From Candidatus Omnitrophota bacterium (GTDB lineage Bacteria > Omnitrophota > Gorgyraeia > Gygaellales > Profunditerraquicolaceae), in NCBI GenBank assembly GCA_028716305.1, contig JAQUQA010000051.1:1-8126 (forward strand): DNA of 8,126 nt. The letters are read 5' to 3'. Of this stretch, positions 1 to 4,211 are shown piece after piece (the stretch's first letter is position 1; every line of letters starts with the position of its first letter). The notes under the pieces are model-generated. The model saw nothing but the letters and a program-made list of their open reading frames with translations, was not told where the DNA came from and made no database searches. Made by a program: the position numbers and the translations under genes.

Positions 1-9
1 TACACCCGC
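1..9 (-). tRNA. Possible 5' end of a second tRNA-Gly, cut by the window edge
   Basis: Read on the minus strand these nine bases are GCGGGTGTA, identical to the first nine bases of the tRNA-Gly fragment at 91-124. This is consistent with a second, perhaps intact, tRNA-Gly running out of the window to the left. The match is short and cannot be verified from the window. The gene order argument (Thr, Tyr, Gly, then Thr and tuf in many bacteria) supports it. Confidence 0.35.
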
Positions 10-41
10 AATAATTTCCAATATGGCTTGTTGAGCACAAT

Positions 42-61
42 AATGCGCCTTCAGGCGCATT
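42..61. repeat. Small perfect hairpin in the spacer between two tRNA-Gly 5' ends
   Basis: AATGCGCC (42-49) and GGCGCATT (54-61) are perfect complements around a 4-base loop. There is no T-tract on either side, so it does not look like an intrinsic terminator. It lies in the 81-bp segment that separates the tRNA-Gly 5' half from the second GCGGGTGTA. Confidence 0.6.
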
Positions 62-69
62 TAGCGAAA

Positions 70-90
70 TCCCGCCGCTTTTTGGCGGGA
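70..90. repeat. GC-rich hairpin abutting the truncated tRNA-Gly
   Basis: TCCCGCC (70-76) pairs with GGCGGGA (84-90) across a 7-base loop. On the minus strand it starts exactly where the tRNA-Gly sequence stops, inside what should be the anticodon loop. The TCCCGCC arm resembles the 3' side of a tRNA-Gly T-arm, so the junction could be an internal deletion of a tRNA or the edge of an inserted hairpin element. Confidence 0.6.
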
Positions 91-124
91 GAAGGCTATT
101 GTTCTGCCATTGAACTACACCCGC
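91..124 (-). pseudogene. Truncated tRNA-Gly, 5' half only
   Basis: On the minus strand the 34 bases show a 7-base acceptor strand (GCGGGTG), TA, a D-arm (GTTC, loop AATGGCA, GAAC), one spacer base, the 5' side of the anticodon stem (ATAGC) and the beginning of the anticodon loop (CTTC). That loop start fits tRNA-Gly(UCC). The sequence then breaks into an unrelated hairpin: no matching GCTAT, T-arm or CACCCGC strand follows before position 1, so the copy cannot fold as a tRNA. It sits just downstream of tRNA-Tyr in the order Thr-Tyr-Gly, so it occupies the place where a functional tRNA-Gly is expected. An intron in the anticodon loop is an alternative, but no 3' half is visible and the reappearance of GCGGGTGTA at 1-9 favours a partial duplication. 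Confidence 0.7.
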
Positions 125-131
125 GTCACTC

Positions 132-160
132 GCTATAGGTTTATCAATACCAGCAGTAAA
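132..160 (-). promoter_or_regulatory. Possible sigma-70 promoter before the tRNA-Gly fragment
   Basis: On the minus strand TTTACT (160-155) and TATAGC (137-132) are separated by 17 bp. The second box ends 7 bases before the first base of tRNA-Gly, which would give an almost leaderless transcript. The TATAGC box and the following GAGTGAC also precede tRNA-Tyr (738-726), but there the spacer to the first box is broken by extra sequence including the palindrome at 757-792. The boxes are only moderately like consensus, and the tRNAs may instead be processed from a longer transcript. Confidence 0.25.
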
Positions 161-219
161 CAAAGAAAAGCTTAAGATGTTTCTATACGGGGTGGTTTAT
201 ATCAAGGGACGCTCGTTCC

Positions 220-287
220 TTAGGAGGGGGCAAGCCCCCTCCTAACCCCCCGCTGCGGCGGGGGTGTTCTCCCCCAATCGTGGGGGA
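220..287. repeat. Three consecutive perfect hairpins in repeat copy A
   Basis: Hairpin 1: TTAGGAGGGGGC (220-231) against GCCCCCTCCTAA (234-245). Hairpin 2: CCCCCGC (247-253) against GCGGGGG (258-264) with a 4-base loop. Hairpin 3: TCCCCCA (270-276) against TGGGGGA (281-287) with a 4-base loop. They are nearly back to back, and none is followed by a T-tract on either strand. The same trio is present at 875-942 in copy B. Confidence 0.85.
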
Positions 288-308
288 ATTCTTCCCCCAC
301 ACCCCTTT

Positions 309-378
309 ATGGTATTGGCAACATGCAAGCTTATAGCTTTGAGTATCCAGCCTTCGGCTGGATAATTGCCAATACCAT
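309..378. repeat. Nested stem-loop in repeat copy A
   Basis: An outer perfect 13-bp stem, ATGGTATTGGCAA (309-321) with TTGCCAATACCAT (366-378), encloses an inner 9-bp hairpin, TATCCAGCC (344-352) with GGCTGGATA (356-364). The inner tip reads C(TTCG)G on the plus strand, the stable UUCG tetraloop if transcribed in that direction. It is identical in copy B (964-1033). Confidence 0.85.
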
Positions 379-494
379 GTCGTTCGCTTGGTTTATTTTA
401 AAGAACCTTATTTGCTTCTGAACTTACGCCGAACGCATCACGCTGAACGCCGTACGAACCTTTGTGACCTGTGACTTGTGTCTTGTGACCTTAC

Positions 495-550
495 TTGGTT
501 CTTGGTCCTTGGTTCTTGGTCCTTGGTTCTTGGTCCTTGGTTCATGGTTC
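495..550. repeat. 14-bp minisatellite, about four units (copy A)
   Basis: The unit TTGGTTCTTGGTCC occurs at 495-508, 509-522 and 523-536, with a degenerate fourth unit at 537-550. Each unit is itself built from two similar TTGGT halves. Copy B has only about two and a half units (1150-1185), so the unit number differs between the two duplicates. Confidence 0.9.
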
Positions 551-613
551 TGGCACTACGCTCACTAAACCGCTTGTCGCGGTTTGCCCTTCGGGCCGTT
601 CGCTTTAGTGCCA
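551..613. repeat. Branched inverted-repeat structure between minisatellite and tRNA-Tyr
   Basis: TGGCACTA (551-558) pairs with TAGTGCCA (606-613) and encloses two hairpins: AAACCGC (567-573) with GCGGTTT (579-585), and GCCC (586-589) with GGGC (593-596) closed by a TTC/UUCG-type tip. The arrangement can form a three-way junction or cruciform. It is not part of the A/B duplication. No function is evident. Confidence 0.7.
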
Positions 614-644
614 TTAAAATTTTCCTTGTCGGAAAATTTTAATG
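612..644. repeat. 14-bp hairpin directly 3' of tRNA-Tyr
   Basis: CATTAAAATTTTCC (612-625) is the perfect complement of GGAAAATTTTAATG (631-644). The loop is TTGTC (626-630), GACAA in the sense of the tRNA. The stem includes the last base of tRNA-Tyr, so in a precursor it would stack on the acceptor stem. It may mark 3' processing. It is not a classical terminator because no GC-rich stem followed by a U-run is present. Confidence 0.7.
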
Positions 645-725
645 GGCAGGAGAGGATTCGGACCTCTGAAGCACTAGTGCAGCAGATTTACAGTCTGCCC
701 CCTTTGGCCACTTGGGTACCTGCCC
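644..725 (-). tRNA. tRNA-Tyr, anticodon GUA
   Basis: This is an 82-base class II tRNA. The acceptor strands are GGGCAGG (725-719) and CCTGCCC (650-644); the D-arm is CCC...GGG; the anticodon stem GCAGA/TCTGC holds loop CTGTAAA with anticodon GUA (complement of 689-691); a long variable arm of about 14 bases follows; the T-arm is AGAGG/CCTCT with a TCCGAAT loop. The discriminator is A (643), and CCA is not encoded, so it must be added by the CCA-adding enzyme. It lies second in the Thr-Tyr-Gly cluster. CCTATAGCGAGTGAC stands directly upstream, the same sequence that precedes the tRNA-Gly fragment. Confidence 0.96.
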
Positions 726-756
726 GTCACTCGCTATAGGCTTATCTACCTTTAGT

Positions 757-792
757 AGGGGACGGTTCTGTTGTACAACAGAACCGTCCCCT
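757..792. repeat. Perfect 36-bp palindrome, REP/MITE-like insertion
   Basis: Two 18-bp arms (757-774 and 775-792) are exact complements with no spacer, centred on GTAC. The outer half reads AGGGGACGGTTCTG. The element is absent from the equivalent place in copy A, where the A and B spacers otherwise match on both sides, so it was gained in B (with some 15-20 bp of extra flank) or lost in A. Words of the GGGGACGGTTCT type are, from memory, common in palindromes mobilised by REP-associated tyrosine transposases (Y1/IS200-like); that assignment is inferential. Confidence 0.85.
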
Positions 793-806
793 GACTCGGG
801 ATACTT

Positions 807-1186
807 GCAGTAAACAAACTAAAAGTTTCAGATGTTTCTATAGGGGGTGGTTTATATCAAGGGACGCTCGTTCCTTAGGAGGGGGCAAGCCCCCTCCTAA
901 CCCCCCGCTGCGGCGGGGGTGTTCTCCCCCAATCGTGGGGGAATTCTTCCCCCACACCCCTTTATGGTATTGGCAACATGCAAGCTTATAGCTTTGAGTA
1001 TCCAGCCTTCGGCTGGATAATTGCCAATACCATGTCGTTCGCTTGGTTTATTTTAAAGAACCTTATTTACTTCTGAACTTACGCCGAACGCATCACGCTG
1101 AACGCCGTACGAACCTTTGTGACCTGTGACTTGTGTCTTGTGACCTTACTTGGTTCTTGGTCCTTGGTTCTTGGTCCTTGGTTCTT
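807..1186. repeat. Copy B of the long direct repeat filling the Thr-Tyr spacer
   Basis: This is the partner of 153-531, with the 831-1186 part offset by exactly 655 bp and two visible differences (843 and 1069). It occupies most of the 475-bp gene-free spacer 726-1200. The three-hairpin block lies at 875-942, the nested stem-loop at 964-1033, the GAACGC-like words at about 1082-1114 and the minisatellite at 1150-1185. Its tRNA-proximal end is interrupted relative to A by the palindrome at 757-792. Near-identity of non-coding DNA suggests recent duplication, gene conversion or a recently mobile element. Confidence 0.9.
1150..1185. repeat. 14-bp minisatellite, about 2.5 units (copy B)
   Basis: TTGGTTCTTGGTCC occurs at 1150-1163 and 1164-1177, followed by the partial unit TTGGTTCT (1178-1185). 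It is shorter than the array in copy A, as expected from slippage or unequal exchange. Confidence 0.88.
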
Positions 1187-1200
1187 TATTCGACACTTAA

Positions 1201-1272
1201 GCTGGCGAGAGGAATCGAACCCCCGACCCCCTCATTACAAGTGAGGCGCTCTACCAACTGAGCTACGCCAGC
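1201..1272 (-). tRNA. tRNA-Thr, anticodon UGU
   Basis: This is a 72-base cloverleaf. The acceptor strands GCTGGCG (1272-1266) and CGCCAGC (1207-1201) pair fully; the D-arm is GCTC/GAGC; the anticodon stem CCTCA/TGAGG holds loop CTTGTAA with anticodon UGU (complement of 1237-1239); the variable loop is GGGTC; the T-arm is GGGGG/CCTCT (two G-U pairs) with loop TTCGATT. The base after the acceptor stem is T, and CCA is not encoded. It is the first tRNA of the cluster and lies 106 bp downstream of nnrD on the same strand. Confidence 0.96.
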
Positions 1273-1378
1273 GCAATAATGACTTCCAAAAACTACAACC
1301 TAACCCAAAACGTAAAGCGCAAAGCGCAAAATTCATAAGCAGATACTTTATCGGCGTAAGCACATTTAAATTTACGCA
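1273..1378. other. Spacer between nnrD and tRNA-Thr
   Basis: This is 106 bp of AT-rich DNA. It holds a short 7-bp tandem (AAAGCGC, twice plus AAA, about 1314-1330), in the same simple-repeat style as the other spacers. I could not find a promoter with convincing -35 and -10 boxes for tRNA-Thr, nor a terminator hairpin with a U-run after nnrD, so read-through from nnrD into the tRNA cluster is possible. Confidence 0.5.
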
Positions 1379-2260
1379 TCAACGCCGAACGCACGACGCC
1401 GTTCGAAACTTAAATGCTGCTGGGATATTCTCAATAATATCCGAGGCGATCATCCCAGCCTGGGTCTTTTCTTTCGCCGCCAGGTCACCTGCCAGGCCGT
1501 GTAAATAAACGGCGTATTTCGCGGCACTAAACCCATCTAAACCCTGGCCCAAAAAAGCGGCGATCATCCCAGCCAAAACATCGCCGCTGCCGGCTGTGGC
1601 CATACCCGGATTCCCGGTTTTATTCAGGTAGCTTTTCCCCTGATGGCTGCAAACTACGGTCTGGTTCCCTTTTAACACCAACACTACTGCCCACTCCCGG
1701 GAAAATTTCTTTGCCAATCGTAATCTCTGTCCCTGGACCTCTCCGGTACTCACCCCCAGCAATCTGGCCATTTCGCCCGGATGCGGGGTGAGAATCGTAG
1801 TGCGTTCTGCGTTCTGCGTTCTGCGTAAAAAATCCGGATGGCCGACAAGGGCATTTATTCCGTCGGCATCTATGACTATCGGCTTTTGAACAGTCTTTAC
1901 CAGCTTCCTTACCAGCTCCTGCGTGGATCTCTCCAATCCCAGGCCGGGGCCGACAACCAGAATATCTATCTTTTCAATAAAACGACTGATCTCTTTAAAC
2001 GCGGACAGGCTCAAGCTTCCGCCCCTGGTCTGCGGCAGCCCCAGGGTCATCACCTCTTTTGACTTGATCCTGTTTATCTGCCGGTTAAGGCCCTTGGGTA
2101 AACCAAGGGTAACCAGCCCGGCGCCGCTGCGCATTGCCGCGCTGCCGCATAAAACGGCAGCCCCGGAATACCTCTCTGACCCGCCCAGGATAAAAACATG
2201 GCCGAAGTCGTTTTTACAGGTATCAGGCTTTCTGCGTAATAATCGCGTTGGCAACCGCAT
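1379..2260 (-). CDS. nnrD: ADP/ATP-dependent NAD(P)H-hydrate dehydratase (NnrD, YjeF C-terminal type)
   Basis: Member of the ribokinase-like fold family that dehydrates damaged (S)-NAD(P)HX back to NAD(P)H in the cytosol. Visible motifs in the 293-residue product: the N-terminal block KNDFGHVFILGGSERYSGAA (16-35) and AAMRSGAGLV (41-50), GPGLG (104-108), DADGINAL (131-138), TPHPGE (158-163), and the nucleotide/anion-hole signature NPGMATAGSGDVLAG (217-231) with the presumed catalytic Asp. The NnrE epimerase domain, fused in many bacteria, is absent; stand-alone NnrD is about this size (Bacillus type). The ATG overlaps the end of acpS by 38 bp, and conserved residues begin soon after it, so this start fits although no Shine-Dalgarno is seen. 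Oddities: residues 146-153 are encoded by a 7-bp tandem repeat, and the last residues and stop come from a GAACGC-rich segment like that in the spacers. Confidence 0.93.
   Translation of the reverse strand: MRLPTRLLRRKPDTCKNDFGHVFILGGSERYSGAAVLCGSAAMRSGAGLVTLGLPKGLNRQINRIKSKEVMTLGLPQTRGGSLSLSAFKEISRFIEKIDILVVGPGLGLERSTQELVRKLVKTVQKPIVIDADGINALVGHPDFLRRTQNAERTTILTPHPGEMARLLGVSTGEVQGQRLRLAKKFSREWAVVLVLKGNQTVVCSHQGKSYLNKTGNPGMATAGSGDVLAGMIAAFLGQGLDGFSAAKYAVYLHGLAGDLAAKEKTQAGMIASDIIENIPAAFKFRTASCVRR
1801..1826. repeat. 7-bp tandem repeat inside nnrD
   Basis: Three exact copies of TGCGTTC (1801-1821) plus a partial fourth (TGCGT, to 1826); in the coding sense CGCAGAA. It encodes about RRTQNAER just before the conserved TPHPGE motif, at a site where the family has a variable loop. 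Because seven is not a multiple of three, gain or loss of one unit would shift the frame and abolish the downstream active site. Confidence 0.9.
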
Positions 2261-2582
2261 AATTTTTTACATGCGAGATCGAGATGTGCACTGACTTGGA
2301 TACTCCCCGCCCGTTCAATATCCTGCAGTATGGACGGCCTTCCCGGTCATTCAGGATCTGCACGTCTTTCCAGTTCAGATCACTATCGCCCATGGCCTTA
2401 AAGATCGCCTCTTTCGCGGCGAATCTCCCGGCAAGGTGCTGGTAGAGGCTCCCCTTTGTCTGGGCATTTGTCAGTTCTTCGGCGGTAAAGATGCGGTTCA
2501 AAAACACATCCCCCCATCTTTCGACTGCCCGGCGCATGCGGCTGACCTCGGTTATGTCTACTCCCGTCCCGATCACCTTCAT
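2223..2582 (-). CDS. acpS: Holo-[acyl-carrier-protein] synthase (AcpS)
   Basis: Transfers 4'-phosphopantetheine from CoA to the serine of apo-ACP, switching on fatty acid synthesis. The 119-residue length is typical of the trimeric AcpS family. Visible signatures: GTGVDITEVSRM near the N-terminus with the metal-binding Asp9, RIFTAEEL (30-37), RFAAKEAIFKAMG with Glu58 (53-65), and SVHISISH (97-104). A longer reading of the frame reaches 2645, but the family begins at MKVIGTGVDI, so ATG at 2582 is chosen. That ATG overlaps the pdxJ stop as ATGA, the classic arrangement for translational coupling. The 3' end is overlapped by nnrD. Confidence 0.96.
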   Translation of the reverse strand: MKVIGTGVDITEVSRMRRAVERWGDVFLNRIFTAEELTNAQTKGSLYQHLAGRFAAKEAIFKAMGDSDLNWKDVQILNDREGRPYCRILNGRGVSKSVHISISHVKNYAVANAIITQKA

Positions 2583-3298
2583 TTTTCGATCAAAGCCTTC
2601 ATTTCTCTTACCGCCCGGTCCAGTCCGCAGAAAACCGCGCGGCAAATTATAGAGTATCCGATATTCAACTCATTGATCCCGGGTATCGCGGCAATCGGAG
2701 AAACATTTTCATAGTCTAATCCGTGCCCGGCATTAACCGTGATATTTTTCCCAATCGCGTATTTACAGGCCTCTCTAATCTGCGAATAAAACCTGCCCCG
2801 CTCTTTTTTGTTTCTTGATCCGGCGTAACGGCCGGTATGCAACTCGATTATCCTCGCGCCGGCCTCATCGGCCGCGTCGATCTGGTCCTTATCCGGGTCG
2901 ATAAAAAGGCTTACCGCGATACCGCTTTCCCGGAGCTTCTTTATTGCCTGAGCAACTTTCCTGAAGTTCGCGCTTATGTCAAGCCCGCCTTCGGTGGTTA
3001 ATTCCCGGCGTTTCTCAGGGACCAGGGTCGCCTGATCCGGCTTGACCTTGCAGGCAATCCCGACAATCTCTGCGGCTGACGACATCTCCAGGTTAAGCCT
3101 GCCTTTTAAAACTTTCCGCAGCAGATACAGGTCATCATCCTGTATGTGCCTTCGGTCTTCTCTTAAATGCACAACTATGCTATCCGCCCCGGCAGCCAAA
3201 CAAACCAATGCCGCGCGAACCGGCTGAGGTTCTTTCCCCAGCCTGGCCTGCCTTAAGGTTGCCACATGGTCGATGTTCACTCCCAGGCTGACCGGCAT
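2579..3298 (-). CDS. pdxJ: Pyridoxine 5'-phosphate synthase (PdxJ)
   Basis: Condenses 1-deoxy-D-xylulose 5-phosphate with 3-amino-2-oxopropyl phosphate to pyridoxine 5'-phosphate in the DXP-dependent vitamin B6 route. The 239-residue TIM barrel starts MPVSLGVNIDHVATLRQAR, so ATG at 3298 is preferred to an in-frame upstream ATG at 3334 that lies inside the previous gene. Visible family residues: His44 in VVHLREDRRHIQDDD, Glu71 in NLEMS, Glu152 in ELHTGRYA and His192 in VNAGHGL, matching the E. coli catalytic His45, Glu72 and His193. The late phosphate-site motif usually written NIGH reads NIGY here (Tyr215). The start is one base after the stop of the small cdaR-like gene, and no clear Shine-Dalgarno is seen, so coupling is likely. 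Confidence 0.96.
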   Translation of the reverse strand: MPVSLGVNIDHVATLRQARLGKEPQPVRAALVCLAAGADSIVVHLREDRRHIQDDDLYLLRKVLKGRLNLEMSSAAEIVGIACKVKPDQATLVPEKRRELTTEGGLDISANFRKVAQAIKKLRESGIAVSLFIDPDKDQIDAADEAGARIIELHTGRYAGSRNKKERGRFYSQIREACKYAIGKNITVNAGHGLDYENVSPIAAIPGINELNIGYSIICRAVFCGLDRAVREMKALIEK

Positions 3299-3299
3299 C

Positions 3300-3440
3300 T
3301 CAATAGCTGAAACGGCTGATCTCGCCCTTGACATAGAACCAGAGTATTACCGCCAGGACCAACGCGATAACTTTAAGCCAAGGATGATAAACTACATAAT
3401 GTTTTATCCGGCCTAGAAAATTTATCTTTTCTTTATTCAT
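3300..3440 (-). CDS. Mini CdaR/YbbR-like protein, membrane anchor only (46 aa)
   Basis: This is a short gene wedged between cdaA and pdxJ. Its ATG overlaps the end of cdaA by 8 bp (ATGAATAA carries its start and the cdaA stop), and its TGA is followed by one base and the pdxJ ATG. The product has a basic start (MNKEKINFLGRIKHYVV) and one hydrophobic helix, HPWLKVIALVLAVILWFYV (19-37), then KGEISRFSY and stop. Helix and context match the N-terminal segment of CdaR (YbbR), whose pattern is WxLKIxxLxxAxxLWxYVxxE, and cdaR normally follows cdaA and encodes the membrane regulator of CdaA. All extracytoplasmic YbbR domains are missing, and the pdxJ coding sequence begins at once, so no frameshift hides them here. 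It is either a reduced functional anchor peptide or a remnant kept because it couples translation. Confidence 0.75.
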   Translation of the reverse strand: MNKEKINFLGRIKHYVVYHPWLKVIALVLAVILWFYVKGEISRFSY

Positions 3441-4203
3441 GGCGTTTTTTCTTTTTTGGGTTGATAATCTCTTTGCATTTCGGCAGGAGGTCCTCCCGGT
3501 TCAGGTCCTTCTCCAGCCTGCCGTGATAGATCAACGAAATATCCTGACGCTCTTCGGAAACGACGATAACCAGGGCATCGGTCTCTTCGCTTAACCCCAG
3601 GGCGGCGCGGTGCCTTGTGCCGTAGGTACGGCTAAGTTCCTGTTTCTGAGAAAGCGGCAAAATACATCCGGCGGCCATTACCCGGCCGTGCTGAACGATC
3701 ATCGCCCCGTCATGCAAAAGGCTGTGCGGGGTAAAGACCGTCTGGATCAACTCTGAAGATACCCTGGAGTCGATGATGATCCCGCTCTCCGTATATACGG
3801 TCAAAGGATCATTGTTCTCGATGGCGACAATGGCGCCGATCTTGTCCTTGGCAAGCTGTTCCACGGCCTTGGTTACCTGATTCAAGATATAATCGATCTC
3901 CTCTTCTTTGATCGGCGGGCCGAAGATGTGCCTCTGCCCCAAACGAGCCAGCCCCTGCCTGATCTCGGGATGAAAGATGACTAACCCGGCAATGACGGAA
4001 ATCGCGAAAAGCTTGGTCATTAACCAATCCAGGACCTGAAAATTCAACCTCTGAAAAAGAAAGAAAGCTACCAGCAGTATGATTATACCGCGCACGACAA
4101 ACAAGGCGCGTGTGCCTTCGAAAAAAAGCATGATGTGATAAATAATAAACCAAAGGATGGCGATCTCAACTATCGGTTTCCAGAAATAAATTAAGTTTTC
4201 CAT
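3433..4203 (-). CDS. cdaA: Membrane diadenylate cyclase CdaA
   Basis: Makes cyclic di-AMP from two ATP; the nucleotide controls potassium and osmolyte transport and envelope homeostasis in many bacteria. The 256-residue product has three N-terminal membrane helices (about 9-28, 33-52 and 57-77) and then a cytoplasmic DAC (DisA_N) domain at about 95-240. The catalytic signatures DGA (165-167, in LLHDGAMIV) and RHR (197-199, in GTRHRAALG) are intact, as is VSEE (215-218). The short Lys-rich C-terminal tail ends the protein. The ATG at 4203 follows folP by 8 bases without an obvious Shine-Dalgarno. The gene overlaps the mini cdaR-like gene; glmM, the other usual partner, is not in the window. 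Membrane topology and DAC domain fit CdaA and not soluble DisA. Confidence 0.96.
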   Translation of the reverse strand: MENLIYFWKPIVEIAILWFIIYHIMLFFEGTRALFVVRGIIILLVAFFLFQRLNFQVLDWLMTKLFAISVIAGLVIFHPEIRQGLARLGQRHIFGPPIKEEEIDYILNQVTKAVEQLAKDKIGAIVAIENNDPLTVYTESGIIIDSRVSSELIQTVFTPHSLLHDGAMIVQHGRVMAAGCILPLSQKQELSRTYGTRHRAALGLSEETDALVIVVSEERQDISLIYHGRLEKDLNREDLLPKCKEIINPKKKKRHE

Positions 4204-4211
4204 AGGCTTTT

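Larger units (their letters stand above)
153..531. repeat. Copy A of a long near-identical direct repeat filling the Tyr-Gly spacer
   Basis: This fills most of a 519-bp gene-free stretch (125-643). From 176 to 531 it matches 831-1186 at a constant offset of 655 bp, and I see two substitutions (188 and 414). The segment 153-175 matches with a few changes and a one-base shift. The 15-base piece 125-139 next to the tRNA also recurs at 726-740. In order the copy contains a purine/pyrimidine-rich triple-hairpin block, a nested stem-loop, a run of GAACGC-like words (about 427-459), a GTGAC-rich stretch (about 463-490) and a 14-bp minisatellite. There is no credible ORF. It looks like a structured, non-coding dispersed element or a segmental duplication; the mechanism is unknown. 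Confidence 0.9.

Noticed and set aside
220..287. Rho-independent terminators formed by the GC hairpins
   Set aside because: No U-run follows any of the stems on either strand.
153..1186. CRISPR array or riboswitch in the tRNA spacers
   Set aside because: There are only two long direct repeats, not short repeats with unique spacers, and the hairpins do not match a riboswitch architecture or precede a gene on the correct strand.
1838..2294. Plus-strand ORFs within nnrD
   Set aside because: They are antisense shadows of a clear minus-strand gene and show no family motifs.
2583..2645. An extended acpS start at 2645
   Set aside because: The extra 21 residues overlap the end of pdxJ, and AcpS proteins begin at the MKVIGTGVDI position; the ATGA overlap supports ATG 2582.
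3299..3334. An extended pdxJ start at 3334, adding 12 residues (MSRARSAVSAIE)
   Set aside because: The family begins at MPVSLGVNIDHV, and the extra codons lie within the cdaR-like gene in another frame.
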